NCBI GenBank assembly: GCA_016212295.1
Contig: JACRGO010000206.1
Span: forward strand, 1 to 35,138
DNA length: 35,138 bases
Direction of reading: 5' to 3'
Source: Nitrospinota bacterium
GTDB taxonomy: Bacteria > Nitrospinota > Nitrospinia > JACRGO01
Of the stretch, positions 24,818-33,201 are shown in pieces. Both the position numbers and the translations under genes were made by a program. The notes below the pieces were generated by a model. It made no database searches. It had not been told where the DNA came from and worked only from the letters and a program-made list of their open reading frames with translations. Each line of letters begins with the position of its first letter. The stretch's first letter is position 1.

Positions 24818-24845
24818 TTATCGGTGGGGGAGAAAAAAAACATTA
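24818..24845 (-). promoter_or_regulatory. FliA (sigma28) promoter of flagellin
   Basis: On the minus strand, TAATGTTT (24838-24845) and ACCGATAA (24818-24825) are separated by 12 bp. The sigma28 consensus is TAAAGTTT-N11-GCCGATAA, so each box matches 7 of 8 bases. This predicts a leader of roughly 170 nt before flagellin. Confidence 0.75.
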
Positions 24846-24932
24846 GGGTTTTTTCAAGGAAGAGGATAGTGACGGGAATTCCGGATTGCTGATTTACAGC
24901 CAACGCTTCGAGGTGAATAGATGGCGGGAGGG

Positions 24933-25080
24933 AACTTAATGCCCTTCGGGGGACTTTAAAGACCTTAACATCGAACATTGAACGTCCAACATCGAACGTC
25001 GAAAAAGGAATAAAGGATTTAACACACTTCGATGTTGGAAGTTCGACGTTCAATGTTCGATGTTCAAGTTTTTCCCTCCT
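24933..25080. repeat. ATCGAACATTGAACGTCC word-built inverted repeat, copy 1
   Basis: It begins AACTTAATGCCCTTCGGGGG and GGACTTTAA, then AACATCGAACATTGAACGTC words that pair with GACGTTCAATGTTCGATGTT on the right. The loop contains TCGAAAAAGGAATAAAGGAT. A second copy lies at 29374-29573. Apart from this element and the promoter, the 24641-25114 gap holds no gene. Confidence 0.8.
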
Positions 25081-25114
25081 GGATATTTTACATCTAAGAT
25101 TCGGAATAAAACGT

Positions 25115-25354
25115 TCAAGCCTTCTCTATGGTCAAACGAAAAGTTTTTTCGTCTTCTTTCCGGACTTTAATTATTTTATGGCCTTCCTCCTTCACGCTGA
25201 TCGGAACGCTCCGCATGGACTCCCCGGCGGGCAAAGTCACTTCCAGCGTTTGTCCTGGCGCCAATTCTTCCAATTTCATTTTTGTCTTTACAAAAGTCAT
25301 GGGGCAAACCTCGCTTCGGAGGTCCAACTCCGCGTCCGCTTTTTTTTCTTCCAT
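25115..25354 (-). CDS. TusA/SirA-like sulfurtransferase family protein
   Basis: The 79-residue protein has the TusA fold pattern LDLRSEVCPMTFVKTKMKLEEL, with the conserved sulfur-carrying Cys of the CPxx motif, then LEVTLPAGESMRSVPISVKEEGH. The fourth motif residue is Thr rather than the Pro of canonical CPxP, as in a common environmental subfamily. TusA-like proteins pass persulfide sulfur between enzymes, for tRNA thiolation, cofactor synthesis or sulfur oxidation. No sulfur-metabolism genes lie next to it, so the pathway is open. The start follows GAGGAGGAAAG. It stands alone between two word-built repeats. Confidence 0.85.
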   Translation of the reverse strand: MEEKKADAELDLRSEVCPMTFVKTKMKLEELAPGQTLEVTLPAGESMRSVPISVKEEGHKIIKVRKEDEKTFRLTIEKA

Positions 25355-25377
25355 TATCTTTCCTCCTCAACAAGTGA

Positions 25378-25460
25378 AGTCATTGGTCAATGGTCATTTG
25401 TCATTGGTAAACAGGAAAACGCCTCAATGACCAATGGCCAATGACCAATGGCCAATGACT
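25378..25460. repeat. GTCATTGGTC word-built inverted repeat, copy 2
   Basis: It begins AGTCATTGGTCAATGGTCAT and ends with GGCCAATGACT. The loop AACAGGAAAACGCC matches that of copy 1 at 22302-22384. It lies between the TusA-like gene and the SHOCT lipoprotein gene. Confidence 0.8.
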
Positions 25461-25467
25461 ATGCTTT

Positions 25468-26424
25468 TTATAATCTTTCAAGCAGGCTTTTTTTATTACT
25501 CTCGAATTCGTCTTCGGTTATCAGGCCGTCCATTCTGAACAGGTTCAATAGCTTCAATTCATCCGGAACGGACAGGGACCTTTTTTCAGCCATCAATGCC
25601 TTGGCCTTGCGTTGGTAATCGTTTTCGGAGATAAGCCGGTCCTTTTTCATTTTTTTCAGGTCCTGATACCTTTCCAGTACGCTGCCTTTTTCATTTTCCT
25701 GGGTTTTTCCTTCCGGGCCGGTTTCCTGGCCGGGTTCGCCGCCTCCTCCCTTGAGCCCTGCCACCTTATAATAACTTAACCTGACCATCAAGAAATCCCC
25801 TTGCTGGTATTTCGATATAATTCCGGCTTCAGTGAACAGCTTTTGGCCTTTTTGCGGTTCAAGCCTCCAGTTGGGCAATTGATTTTCATCCTTTTCCCAC
25901 GAGCGTTTATATGGATCCTTGTAATCATAGGAAAGACCGTTTATCCAGTTGAAATCCCAATACATGGTTTCCCCCGCTATAAAGGCAAATCCCATGGTCT
26001 TCGAATTTCCTTCCACGACATTGAAATGAACCGCTTCCACAATTTTTGCCTTTTTAAAGGTGTTTGATAAATCCACGGCCAGTTGGCGGCTCACGTTTTC
26101 GGAGAATACGGGCTTTGGTTTCCCGAAGATTCCAAACCTGTCCCACTCGGAATAATATATGGACTGAAGGATCGCGCACATCTCGCTTTCGGAAAAGGAA
26201 AAGGGATGGTTAAGGCCGTCACGGAATTTTTCCGGGACGTTTCTGGAAACCTTCCTTGTCAGGACTTGAACCTGAATCGGTGATTGGCCGGATGTCGAGG
26301 GGCTTTTCTTGCGGGAAATTTTCGTCGGTGGGTCGGCATCGTACTGTTTAGAGGCGCAAGAAACCTGAAGGAAAAAAGAGCAAAAAACGCAAGAAAAGAA
26401 AATAATCCTTATTTTAGAAGACAT
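25468..26424 (-). CDS. Lipoprotein with two C-terminal SHOCT-like motifs
   Basis: From the internal Met (MSSKIRII) the protein has 318 residues. It begins with a signal peptide ending in the lipobox-like VSCAS, so lipidation at Cys is likely. Residues about 45-215 form a globular domain I do not recognise (SESEMCAILQSIYYSEWDRFG, AGETMYWDFNWINGLSY). A Gly/Pro-rich linker leads to two short helical hairpins, LKKMKKDRLISENDYQRK and LFRMDGLITEDEFESNKKSL. Both match the SHOCT pattern L..L...G.IteeEf...K, a small oligomerisation motif. The ORF track start lies seven codons upstream and cannot be excluded. It is apparently a single-gene unit. Confidence 0.65.
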   Translation of the reverse strand: MSSKIRIIFFSCVFCSFFLQVSCASKQYDADPPTKISRKKSPSTSGQSPIQVQVLTRKVSRNVPEKFRDGLNHPFSFSESEMCAILQSIYYSEWDRFGIFGKPKPVFSENVSRQLAVDLSNTFKKAKIVEAVHFNVVEGNSKTMGFAFIAGETMYWDFNWINGLSYDYKDPYKRSWEKDENQLPNWRLEPQKGQKLFTEAGIISKYQQGDFLMVRLSYYKVAGLKGGGGEPGQETGPEGKTQENEKGSVLERYQDLKKMKKDRLISENDYQRKAKALMAEKRSLSVPDELKLLNLFRMDGLITEDEFESNKKSLLERL

Positions 26425-26461
26425 AATGAAACCTGAATTTTTCATTTTAATAACTTTTTCC

Positions 26462-26678
26462 GTAAAACCGTTCGCGTAGTGTCATGGAAAACGCCGCCAA
26501 GCTCAATTGCAGAGGGAGTTACATCCCCCTTGGTCCCCCTTGTTAAGGGGGAATTAAAACAGATACCCTTTTATAGGCGCTACTGGATTCCCCCTTATCA
26601 AAGGGGGACCAAGGGGGATGTAAAAACCAGCGAATGAAGCTCTCCCTGGTTTTTCATGGCCACGCCGCAAACGGGTAC
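26462..26678. mobile_element. MITE-like element with GTAACCGTTC...GTCATG ends, copy 1
   Basis: About 217 bp. The outer ends (GTAAAACCGTTCGCG..GTCATGG and CATGGCC...ACGGGTAC) are imperfect inverted repeats. An inner stem of ACATCCCCCTTGGTCCCCCT pairs with AGGGGGACCAAGGGGGATGT. Copy 2 at 33202-33417 has the same plan and length and lies in the opposite orientation, judged from flanks shared by the two. No ORF inside. It is followed by AAATCTAAAATCACAAATC words that also flank copy 2. Confidence 0.75.
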
Positions 26679-26762
26679 AAAATCTAAAATCACAAATCTA
26701 AAATAATATCCTTGATTTATGGCAATCAGCTTACCATAACCATTGATTGTTATCCAATCTTC

Positions 26763-26913
26763 ATATTATTACGTTCAGAAATTTGCGTTTTCCGCTTTAA
26801 ATAAAATCAGCGTTGAATGCAAAAAGAAATTTATTTTGGTTGCGGCCATGTCGCGCTCCAGGAAGCGGTTTAAAATTTGCGCGGAAAACGCAAATTTCTG
26901 AACGTAATAATAT
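26763..26913. mobile_element. MITE-like element with perfect 33-bp terminal inverted repeats
   Basis: The 151-bp element is bounded by two exact 33-nt inverted repeats (26763-26795 and 26881-26913) that start ATATTATTACGTTCAGAAAT. The core includes GAAATTTATTTTGGTTGCGG, also found in the rearranged copy at 5825-5914. It has no coding capacity. With copy 1 of the other element and AT-rich filler it occupies the 26425-26982 gap. Confidence 0.85.
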
Positions 26914-26982
26914 AAGGTTTGATTTTTTTATGTTCCTGTCCTATACTTTCTAATCCGCCTAATCCCCCTGTGGAGATAGAAA

Positions 26983-29301
26983 ATGGAAAAAAAATCATGC
27001 TTCAGGGGAGGACTTGTCCTCCTGATTGTCCTCGCAATCGGTTTTTTATGGTTTCAGGATCTTGTCAAGAAGCAGCTCGTGGAACACACCAAGGATTCCG
27101 CTAAGTATATCGCCACCCAGATACTGGCGGACAGGAAGTGGGCCGCGTTCAGGCATAAGGAAGGGTCCCTGACCCTTCTGCCGGCCCAGGTCACGCGGGA
27201 AACCACTTCCATAGCCAGCGAGTCGGGCGACTTCAATGTCCGCCTTACCTCCCGCCGTCCGGTCAATCCCAAGAACGCGGCCAAGGATTCCTTTGAAAAC
27301 ATGGCCCTGGAAGAGATAGAAAGAGGAAAGGACTCCTTCGAAATCATTGAAGGAAAAGGAAACCAAAAAGTCTTTCGCAAGGCATTGGCTGATAAGGCGA
27401 CGGCGGACAGTTGCGTTGACCCTAAATGCCACCCAGGGAAAAAACTCGGGGACGCTCTTGGCGCCCTGAGCATAACCGTCCCCCTCTGGAAAGCGGATAG
27501 GGACGCTGGTTTTAATTCCGTCTTTTTAATCATTTTTTGGCTGGGCCTCGGCGGATTATGGTGGCTTTTCAACGCCATGGGAAAAAAGAAAGACGCTTCG
27601 GGAAAAGTCGCCCTTCTCCTTTCCCTGCAAAAGAAAGAGGCTGGGGCGGAATCCCTGGCCAGGAAAATTCTCGTCCCCACGGTTATTTCATTGATCGCCG
27701 GATTTGGAATCCTTTTGCTCATTAATTTGAGAACCGGCGAGGAAAACATAATGGGGGAGGGCAGAAGGAAATCCGACTTGATGGCGGTGAGCATCATAAA
27801 AAGTCTGCAAAGCATGATGCTTAACGGCCACGCCCTTGAGGTAAAACAGTGGTACGAAGACCTGGCGTCCATAGACAAGAAAGAGGCCAAATTCATTCAA
27901 ATTTTGCGCCTGAACGGGGACGAGGCATTCAGTGACGACCATACCATTAAGGAAGTAAACCATCATTTGGAGGCCGAGGCATTCGCTCCGCGCGGAAAAG
28001 AGGAACATCGCGAAAAAGTGCCGTTCGACCAGGCAAAATTCCTTGAGGCCAACAGGACCAAGAAAAAAGTTTATTATTTTGAAAACATTGGAGGCGAGGA
28101 ACTCCTGACCCAATTTACCCCTATTGAAAATCTTGAGCAGTGCCACCAATGCCACGGATCGGAACATGGGATCAGGGGGGTCTTGAGAATTTCCACTCCC
28201 ATCCTGGAAGTGCAAGAGAAAATCTCCAAGACCCGCCGGAACTCCATAATTATCGCGTTTTTAGTCACCGTGGCCACCTTCCTGCTCATAGGCTGGCTCG
28301 TCCGGAGAAGGGCAACCGAGCCCGTGACCCTTTTGATGGGAGCTATCCAGGAAATCGCCACCGGTAATCTGACACAGAAGATTGATTTCGAGTCCAGGGA
28401 TGAGATAGGACGGCTCGCTGAGAACGTCAATAAGATGGTTGCCGACATGAACCAGGCCCTTACCCAAGTGGTTTCGACATCCGGGAAAGTATCCAATTCC
28501 ATAGTGGATTTGGCTGAATCTTCCAACCGGATATTAGACGGCTCCAGGGAGCAATCTAATAAGACCGGGCAGGTCGCGGCCGCCATGGAAGAGATGTCCG
28601 CCACTGTAAACGAGGTTGCGCAGAATGCCAGCAACGTGGCCGGGGCCGCCAAAAACGCCACCAGCGTAGCAATGGAGGGAGGGGAAATCGTCCGGAAAAC
28701 CATAGAGGGCATGGAAAAAATTTCCAGGACGGTTGAAAATTCCTCGGCAATCATGAAAGGACTTGGAAAATCCTCGGAAAAAATAGGAGACATCGTCAAG
28801 GTCATTGACGATATAGCGGACCAAACCAACCTGCTGGCCCTTAACGCGGCTATCGAGGCGGCGCGCGCCGGCGAGCAGGGAAGAGGGTTCGCCGTGGTCG
28901 CTGATGAAGTCAGGAAGCTTGCGGAAAGGACAACCACGGCCACCAAGGAAATCGCGCAGATGATCAATGAAATCCAGAAAGAGACTTACAACGCCGTGAA
29001 CGCCATGGCCGAAGGAACTGACCAGGTCCAGGACGGGACCGATCTCGCGAGAAAAGCAGGCAGTTCCCTGGAGGAAATCGTTTCCGCTGTCAATAAGGTC
29101 TCGGACATGATTTCCCAGATCGCCACTGCCGTGGAGCAGCAATCCGCCGCCACGGAAGAGATAACGAACAACATCGCGACTATTTCCAAAGTCAGCGAGG
29201 AGGCGGAGAAAAAGGCCGAACAGTCCTCTAATACCTGTAAAGAGGTGGAGGCCCTCGCGCAGGAATTGAAAAAATCAGTTGCGAAATTTAAATTGAATTA
29301 A
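26983..29301 (+). CDS. Methyl-accepting chemotaxis protein with tandem periplasmic modules and a c-type heme motif
   Basis: The 772-residue chemoreceptor has four hydrophobic segments (about 10-27, 172-195, 230-252, 418-442), which would place two sensing modules outside the membrane. Module 1 (about 28-170) resembles Tll0287/DUF3365 sensors and contains CVDPKCH (144-150). Module 2 (about 253-417) carries a true CXXCH heme motif, CHQCH at 387-391. A HAMP domain (about 440-495) and a full signalling domain follow, with the hairpin tip [20 protein letters not shown] and [16 protein letters not shown] CheA/CheW-coupled redox, oxygen or NO sensor is inferred from the heme motif. No chemotaxis kinase genes are adjacent. 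The start follows GGAGAT. Confidence 0.9.
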   Translation: MEKKSCFRGGLVLLIVLAIGFLWFQDLVKKQLVEHTKDSAKYIATQILADRKWAAFRHKEGSLTLLPAQVTRETTSIASESGDFNVRLTSRRPVNPKNAAKDSFENMALEEIERGKDSFEIIEGKGNQKVFRKALADKATADSCVDPKCHPGKKLGDALGALSITVPLWKADRDAGFNSVFLIIFWLGLGGLWWLFNAMGKKKDASGKVALLLSLQKKEAGAESLARKILVPTVISLIAGFGILLLINLRTGEENIMGEGRRKSDLMAVSIIKSLQSMMLNGHALEVKQWYEDLASIDKKEAKFIQILRLNGDEAFSDDHTIKEVNHHLEAEAFAPRGKEEHREKVPFDQAKFLEANRTKKKVYYFENIGGEELLTQFTPIENLEQCHQCHGSEHGIRGVLRISTPILEVQEKISKTRRNSIIIAFLVTVATFLLIGWLVRRRATEPVTLLMGAIQEIATGNLTQKIDFESRDEIGRLAENVNKMVADMNQALTQVVSTSGKVSNSIVDLAESSNRILDGSREQSNKTGQVAAAMEEMSATVNEVAQNASNVAGAAKNATSVAMEGGEIVRKTIEGMEKISRTVENSSAIMKGLGKSSEKIGDIVKVIDDIADQTNLLALNAAIEAARAGEQGRGFAVVADEVRKLAERTTTATKEIAQMINEIQKETYNAVNAMAEGTDQVQDGTDLARKAGSSLEEIVSAVNKVSDMISQIATAVEQQSAATEEITNNIATISKVSEEAEKKAEQSSNTCKEVEALAQELKKSVAKFKLN

Positions 29302-29373
29302 CGCCCTTAGGAAAGTATGTCATGAGCCATGGGTGGTGAGCCATGCGCTCATGGCACATGACACATGTACTGT

Positions 29374-29573
29374 GAACTTAACGCCCTTCGGGCGGACTTT
29401 AAGGAATTGAACATCGAACATCCAACATTGAACGTCGAACGTCGAAAAAGGAAGAAAGGATTTAAAACGTAAAATGAATTTTTCTTACTTCGATGTTGGG
29501 CGTTCGATGTTCGACGTTGGACGTTCAATGTTGGACGTTCAATGTTCGATGTTGGACGTTCAGTTTTTTCCTC
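29374..29573. repeat. ATCGAACATCCAACATTG word-built inverted repeat, copy 2
   Basis: It opens AACTTAACGCCCTTCGGGCG, like copy 1 at 24933. Words of the type AACATTGAACGTCGAACGTC pair with GACGTTGGACGTTCAATGTT. The arms are longer than in copy 1. Upstream (29310-29360), TGTCATGAGCCATG pairs with CATGGCACATGACA. Together they fill the MCP-htrA gap (29302-29612); no gene is seen. Confidence 0.8.
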
Positions 29574-29612
29574 TTCCGCATTTAGCGTCTCGTTGATTTA
29601 TAAGCGAAAAAA

Positions 29613-30704
29613 ATGGAAACACCTATACTATTGAACCGATTCCGTGGACTGTCCTTAATTTTTCTGGCGCTTTTAGCTTTAGGGCAAGGCGCGTTGGCTC
29701 CTGCGTCAGCCGTGACGCCGGATGAGGAAAACAATGTCTCCGTCTACAAGGAAAGAAGCGGCGGGGTTGTCAATATCACCAGCACAGCCATAGGATACGA
29801 CTATTTTTATAATCCCGTTCCCACCAGCGGGGCCGGGTCCGGAATAGTTATAGATAAAAAAGGGCATATAGTCACCAACAACCACGTGATCAGGAACGCC
29901 CAGAGGCTGGAGGTAACCCTTTCAGATGGCAGCAAATGGCTGGCCAATTTGGTTGGCACGGACCCTAAAAACGATATCGCCGTAATTTCCATAGATTCTC
30001 CGGCTGACAAATTAAGTCCTGTTCCCTTCGGCGACTCCGCTCATCTGGAAGTCGGCCAAAAGGTATTGGCCATTGGGAACCCCTTCGGGTTACAAGGCAC
30101 CTTGACCACCGGAATCATAAGTTCCCTGGTAAGGACCCTCAGGACCGAGGAAGGGGTGACCATGGAAAATATCATTCAAACCGACGCCGCCATAAATCCC
30201 GGCAATTCCGGGGGACCTCTCCTGAACACCGCCGGGGAACTTATAGGGGTCAACACCGCCATATTCAGCCCCTCCGGCGGGAACGTTGGAATAGGTTTCG
30301 CGGTCCCGGTGAGCGTGGTCAAGAAGATCGTGCCCCAACTGATTTCCAAGGGCTATGTATCCCATCCATGGCTTGGCGTGACAGTGCAGACCCTCAGCCC
30401 GGAAATAGCGGATTCTCTAGGAATCAAGTCCAGGAAGGGGGCCATAGTGGTGCAAGTGGTGGCCGGGGGGCCGGCGGACAAGGCGGGCCTCATCGGTGGC
30501 CAAAGGACCGTTCGCGTTGGGAACACCATAGTGGTCGTGGGCGGCGACATCATTCTGGAAATGGACGGGAAGCCGGTGGAGGAAGCTCAACAAATGATTA
30601 GAAGCATTTCCGAAAAAGAGGCCGGGGACAAGATTTCCCTGGTCTTGCTCCGCCAGGGTAAACGCCTGGATATCACGGCCGCGCTCGGAGAAGCGCCAAG
30701 GTAA
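29613..30704 (+). CDS. HtrA/DegP-family periplasmic serine protease with one PDZ domain
   Basis: This 363-residue protease handles misfolded envelope proteins. Residues 1-33 form a signal peptide or membrane anchor (LIFLALLALGQGALAPASA). The trypsin-like domain (about 40-245) has the catalytic triad His91 (TNNHVI), Asp121 (NDIAVI) and Ser199 (NPGNSGGPL). A single PDZ domain (about 255-360) has WLGVTVQTL and GGPADKAGL. One PDZ and this length fit DegS-like or short DegQ-like members rather than two-PDZ DegP, so no symbol is given. It is likely monocistronic; the PilZ-motA-motB genes follow across an inverted repeat. Confidence 0.93.
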   Translation: METPILLNRFRGLSLIFLALLALGQGALAPASAVTPDEENNVSVYKERSGGVVNITSTAIGYDYFYNPVPTSGAGSGIVIDKKGHIVTNNHVIRNAQRLEVTLSDGSKWLANLVGTDPKNDIAVISIDSPADKLSPVPFGDSAHLEVGQKVLAIGNPFGLQGTLTTGIISSLVRTLRTEEGVTMENIIQTDAAINPGNSGGPLLNTAGELIGVNTAIFSPSGGNVGIGFAVPVSVVKKIVPQLISKGYVSHPWLGVTVQTLSPEIADSLGIKSRKGAIVVQVVAGGPADKAGLIGGQRTVRVGNTIVVVGGDIILEMDGKPVEEAQQMIRSISEKEAGDKISLVLLRQGKRLDITAALGEAPR

Positions 30705-30761
30705 TCCATAAGGCCCCGCCAATAGCTGAAATTCCTATATAATCAAAAAATTTTTGTATCT

Positions 30762-30940
30762 ATGCAGCTAACCGCAAAGACGCAAAGTTCGCAAAGGAAA
30801 GCTTGGCAAGAAAAAACAAAAAAGAGATTTTTATCATGGACGTTGGGGCGACCGGCCGGTCGCCCGTGCGAATTTCTTAAATTTTTTTCTCTCCAAAATT
30901 CACTTTGCGCTCTTTGCGTCTTTGCGGTGAATAGTTGCAT
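30762..30940. repeat. CGCAAAGACGCAAAG word-built inverted repeat containing the GGGCGACC hairpin
   Basis: ACCGCAAAGACGCAAAG on the left pairs with CTTTGCGTCTTTGCGGT on the right, and the outer ATGCA pairs with TGCAT. In the loop lies GGGCGACC-GGCC-GGTCGCCC (30846-30865), the same hairpin as inside mod. It looks like one repeat nested in another. Confidence 0.8.
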
Positions 30941-30957
30941 CCGGAATAAAAAAAAGG

Positions 30958-31605
30958 ATGGGCATGGAAACAGCAAAACCAAAAACGAAAAAAAAGGGCG
31001 ACAGGCAGCATGTGAGGCTGGATATCTCCTTTCCCATGGAGTTCACTGTCATCGAAAAGGATGAGTACCAATTAAAGAGAAAAAGCTATCTGAAGGAAAA
31101 AACCGTGGACAGGGTGGAAACCGGGGCGCGGCCGGTTCGGGTGTCTCCGCATGATCCAGTGGATGGCAGTATTCTTAATAAACTGGACCCGGACATAGCC
31201 GAGGTATGGGTGTATCAGATAAGAATGCTGGTTTCATTGGAGAAGAAGCTGGACCAACTCCTTCGCCTTATGAAGGGGCCGGGAGTCGATGTGGAAAAAG
31301 GGGATTGGCGGGAAGGAGTATGCGGGAATATCGCGGGTAACGGCATGGCCTTTTTCTGCGATGAAAGATTAAAGTCCGGCGCCTTGCTTGAAATAATGAT
31401 GACTCTTCCCAAGCTCCCGCCCATTTCAATAGGCGTTATTGGAATAATAATCAAGTCCGAAGCAGCGGACGAGGCCGGGGCGAAAGGAAAATATTTGGTA
31501 GCGGTGAAGTTCGCCGCTATAAATGAAGACGACAGGGAAGAGATTATTTCCTTTGTGCTGAAAAGGCTTAGGGAGCGATTAAAATTAACGAAGAAAGGGG
31601 TTTAA
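30958..31605 (+). CDS. PilZ-like domain protein upstream of motAB
   Basis: The 215-residue protein opens with a basic stretch and RQHVRLDISFPMEFTVI, which fits the RxxxR c-di-GMP-binding motif of PilZ domains. The second PilZ signature, (D/N)xSxxG, may be GNIAGNGM near residue 125, with Ala for Ser. An inserted helical segment (VWVYQIRMLVSLEKKLDQLLRL) lies between them, as in PilZ proteins with extended N-terminal domains. The C-terminus ends in a charged helix (REEIISFVLKRLRERLKL). The gene lies 6 nt before motA, so a flagellar brake-like regulator of the stator is the natural inference. c-di-GMP binding is not certain because one motif residue is changed. Confidence 0.6.
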   Translation: MGMETAKPKTKKKGDRQHVRLDISFPMEFTVIEKDEYQLKRKSYLKEKTVDRVETGARPVRVSPHDPVDGSILNKLDPDIAEVWVYQIRMLVSLEKKLDQLLRLMKGPGVDVEKGDWREGVCGNIAGNGMAFFCDERLKSGALLEIMMTLPKLPPISIGVIGIIIKSEAADEAGAKGKYLVAVKFAAINEDDREEIISFVLKRLRERLKLTKKGV

Positions 31606-31611
31606 GATTTC

Positions 31612-32367
31612 ATGGAAATAGGAAGAATCCTCGGTATAGTCAGCGGTTTAACCGCGATGCTTATTTCTATCTTTTTAGAAGGAGGGCAGGTCATTGCCTA
31701 TATGAATCTGTCCGCGTTTATAATTATCGCGGGGGGGTGTTTCGGGGCGGTTTTATTGGCCGTCGGCGGGGATGAAATAAAAAGAGCACCCCGCCTGTTC
31801 ATGGTGGCCATGTCCGCCGGCAATGACCCGGACCCCAAAATGCTCATAAAGATATTGATGGATCTTACCAATATAGTCAGAAAGGAAGGATACAAGGGGC
31901 TGGAATCGAAACTGAAGTCCATCAAGGACCCCTTCCTGAGAAGCGGCATAAAATTAGTCGTTGACGGAATGAGCGAGGACGCCATATCGGAGCTTATGGA
32001 ATATGAGATACAAAATATTTCCAAAAGACACAAGAGCGGGGCGGAAGTCTTTAATATGCTGGGAGGGTACGCGCCCACCATGGGAATTATCGGAACGGTC
32101 CTGGGGCTTGTCAATATGTTGATGCACATGGGAGAGCTGGGCAGCGAGGGCCTTGGACACGCGGTGGCCGTGGCTTTCATCGCCACCCTGTACGGCATAC
32201 TTTTCGCTAACTCCATATTCCTCCCGCTGGGATCGGCCCTTAAAATGAAAAGCGACAAGGAACTGGCATACAAAAAGGCCATAGTGAAGGCCATCCTCTT
32301 GCTGCATGCCGGCGAAAATCCGCGCGTTCTGGAAGACAAGGTTAAATCAATTCTTGGAATAAAATAG
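31612..32367 (+). CDS. motA: Flagellar motor stator protein MotA
   Basis: The 251-residue inner-membrane protein forms the ion channel of the flagellar stator with MotB. It has four hydrophobic segments: two at the N-terminus (ILGIVSGLTAMLISIFLEGG, AFIIIAGGCFGAVLLA) and two late (GYAPTMGIIGTVLGLVNML, AVAFIATLYGILFANSIFLPL). The cytoplasmic loop between them carries the rotor-contact charges (KDPFLRSGIKLVVDGMSED). The conserved Pro is in APTMG. The PilZ-like gene precedes and motB follows 9 nt later. The sequence does not tell proton from sodium coupling reliably. Confidence 0.95.
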   Translation: MEIGRILGIVSGLTAMLISIFLEGGQVIAYMNLSAFIIIAGGCFGAVLLAVGGDEIKRAPRLFMVAMSAGNDPDPKMLIKILMDLTNIVRKEGYKGLESKLKSIKDPFLRSGIKLVVDGMSEDAISELMEYEIQNISKRHKSGAEVFNMLGGYAPTMGIIGTVLGLVNMLMHMGELGSEGLGHAVAVAFIATLYGILFANSIFLPLGSALKMKSDKELAYKKAIVKAILLLHAGENPRVLEDKVKSILGIK

Positions 32368-32376
32368 GAGATTGCA

Positions 32377-33147
32377 ATGAGCGCTAAGGGAAAAGGGAAA
32401 AAGGCCGCGGCTAGTAGCGGCCATGATGACCACGGCGACGGAGGCGGCGGGGGGGGGCATGACGCCGGGGGGGGCTTGCGGTGGCTGCTTACTTACGCGG
32501 ACATGATCACCCTCCTCCTGGTTTTTTTCATCATCATGTTCGTCATCTCGGACACCAATTCAAAAAAACTTGAGATGTTCGCTAAATCCGTGCAGAAGGG
32601 ATTCCGCACTGAGAAGGGCAGGGCCAACGTAAAAAATGCGGCGCAGACCATAAACGAGGTCGCCAATGAAGAGTCAAAAGTTAAACAGGAAAAAATAGAC
32701 CCGGAGGAACTTCTCAAGCAATTCACGGCCAGCTTTTCCCAGGAAGCCGGATATGGGTTTATTAACCTGGAAAGGGGAAAAAAAGGGGTCACCCTGAAAA
32801 TGGAAAGCTCTTCTCTCTTCGCGACCGGCAGCGCGGATATCATGCCCGAAGCCGAGACCGCGTTAAAAAAGCTGGCCGGAGACCTGAAATATGTCCCCAA
32901 TAGGATTTCAGTGGAAGGGCATACGGACGCGGTCGCCGACCGCGGCGGCAGGTTTCCAACTAATTGGGAGCTTTCCGCTATCCGGGCCGTCAATATCGTG
33001 CGATACCTGGTGGAGAAGGGCGGCGTGGACCCCCGCAAGATTTCCGCCGCGGCCTATGGCGAATATAAACCCATTGCCATCAATATGCCGCAAGTCGGCG
33101 CCGCTGAGAACAGAAGGGTGGAGATAATCATACTGGATGAGTTGTAA
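32377..33147 (+). CDS. motB: Flagellar motor stator protein MotB
   Basis: The 256-residue partner of MotA anchors the stator to peptidoglycan. After a Gly/His/Asp-rich N-terminus (GHDDHGDGGGGGGHDAGGG) comes a single transmembrane helix with the ion-carrying Asp42 in TYADMITLLLVFFI. A plug and linker region follows (about 60-120). The OmpA-like domain (about 130-256) contains SVEGHTDAVADRGG, NWELSAIRAVNIVRYL and AAYGEYKP. The unusually His/Gly-rich start might bind metal but may be just a flexible tail. The ribosome-binding site is GGAG. No terminator is evident before the repeat at 33202. Confidence 0.95.
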   Translation: MSAKGKGKKAAASSGHDDHGDGGGGGGHDAGGGLRWLLTYADMITLLLVFFIIMFVISDTNSKKLEMFAKSVQKGFRTEKGRANVKNAAQTINEVANEESKVKQEKIDPEELLKQFTASFSQEAGYGFINLERGKKGVTLKMESSSLFATGSADIMPEAETALKKLAGDLKYVPNRISVEGHTDAVADRGGRFPTNWELSAIRAVNIVRYLVEKGGVDPRKISAAAYGEYKPIAINMPQVGAAENRRVEIIILDEL

Positions 33148-33201
33148 TTAATTTTAAATTTGTGATTTTAGATTTAAGATTTAAGGCAGGAAAAAATTTT
33201 C

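Noticed and set aside
27054-28967. Minus-strand ORFs of 280 and 297 aa inside the chemoreceptor gene
   Set aside because: Shadows of a clear MCP gene, with no recognisable domains of their own.
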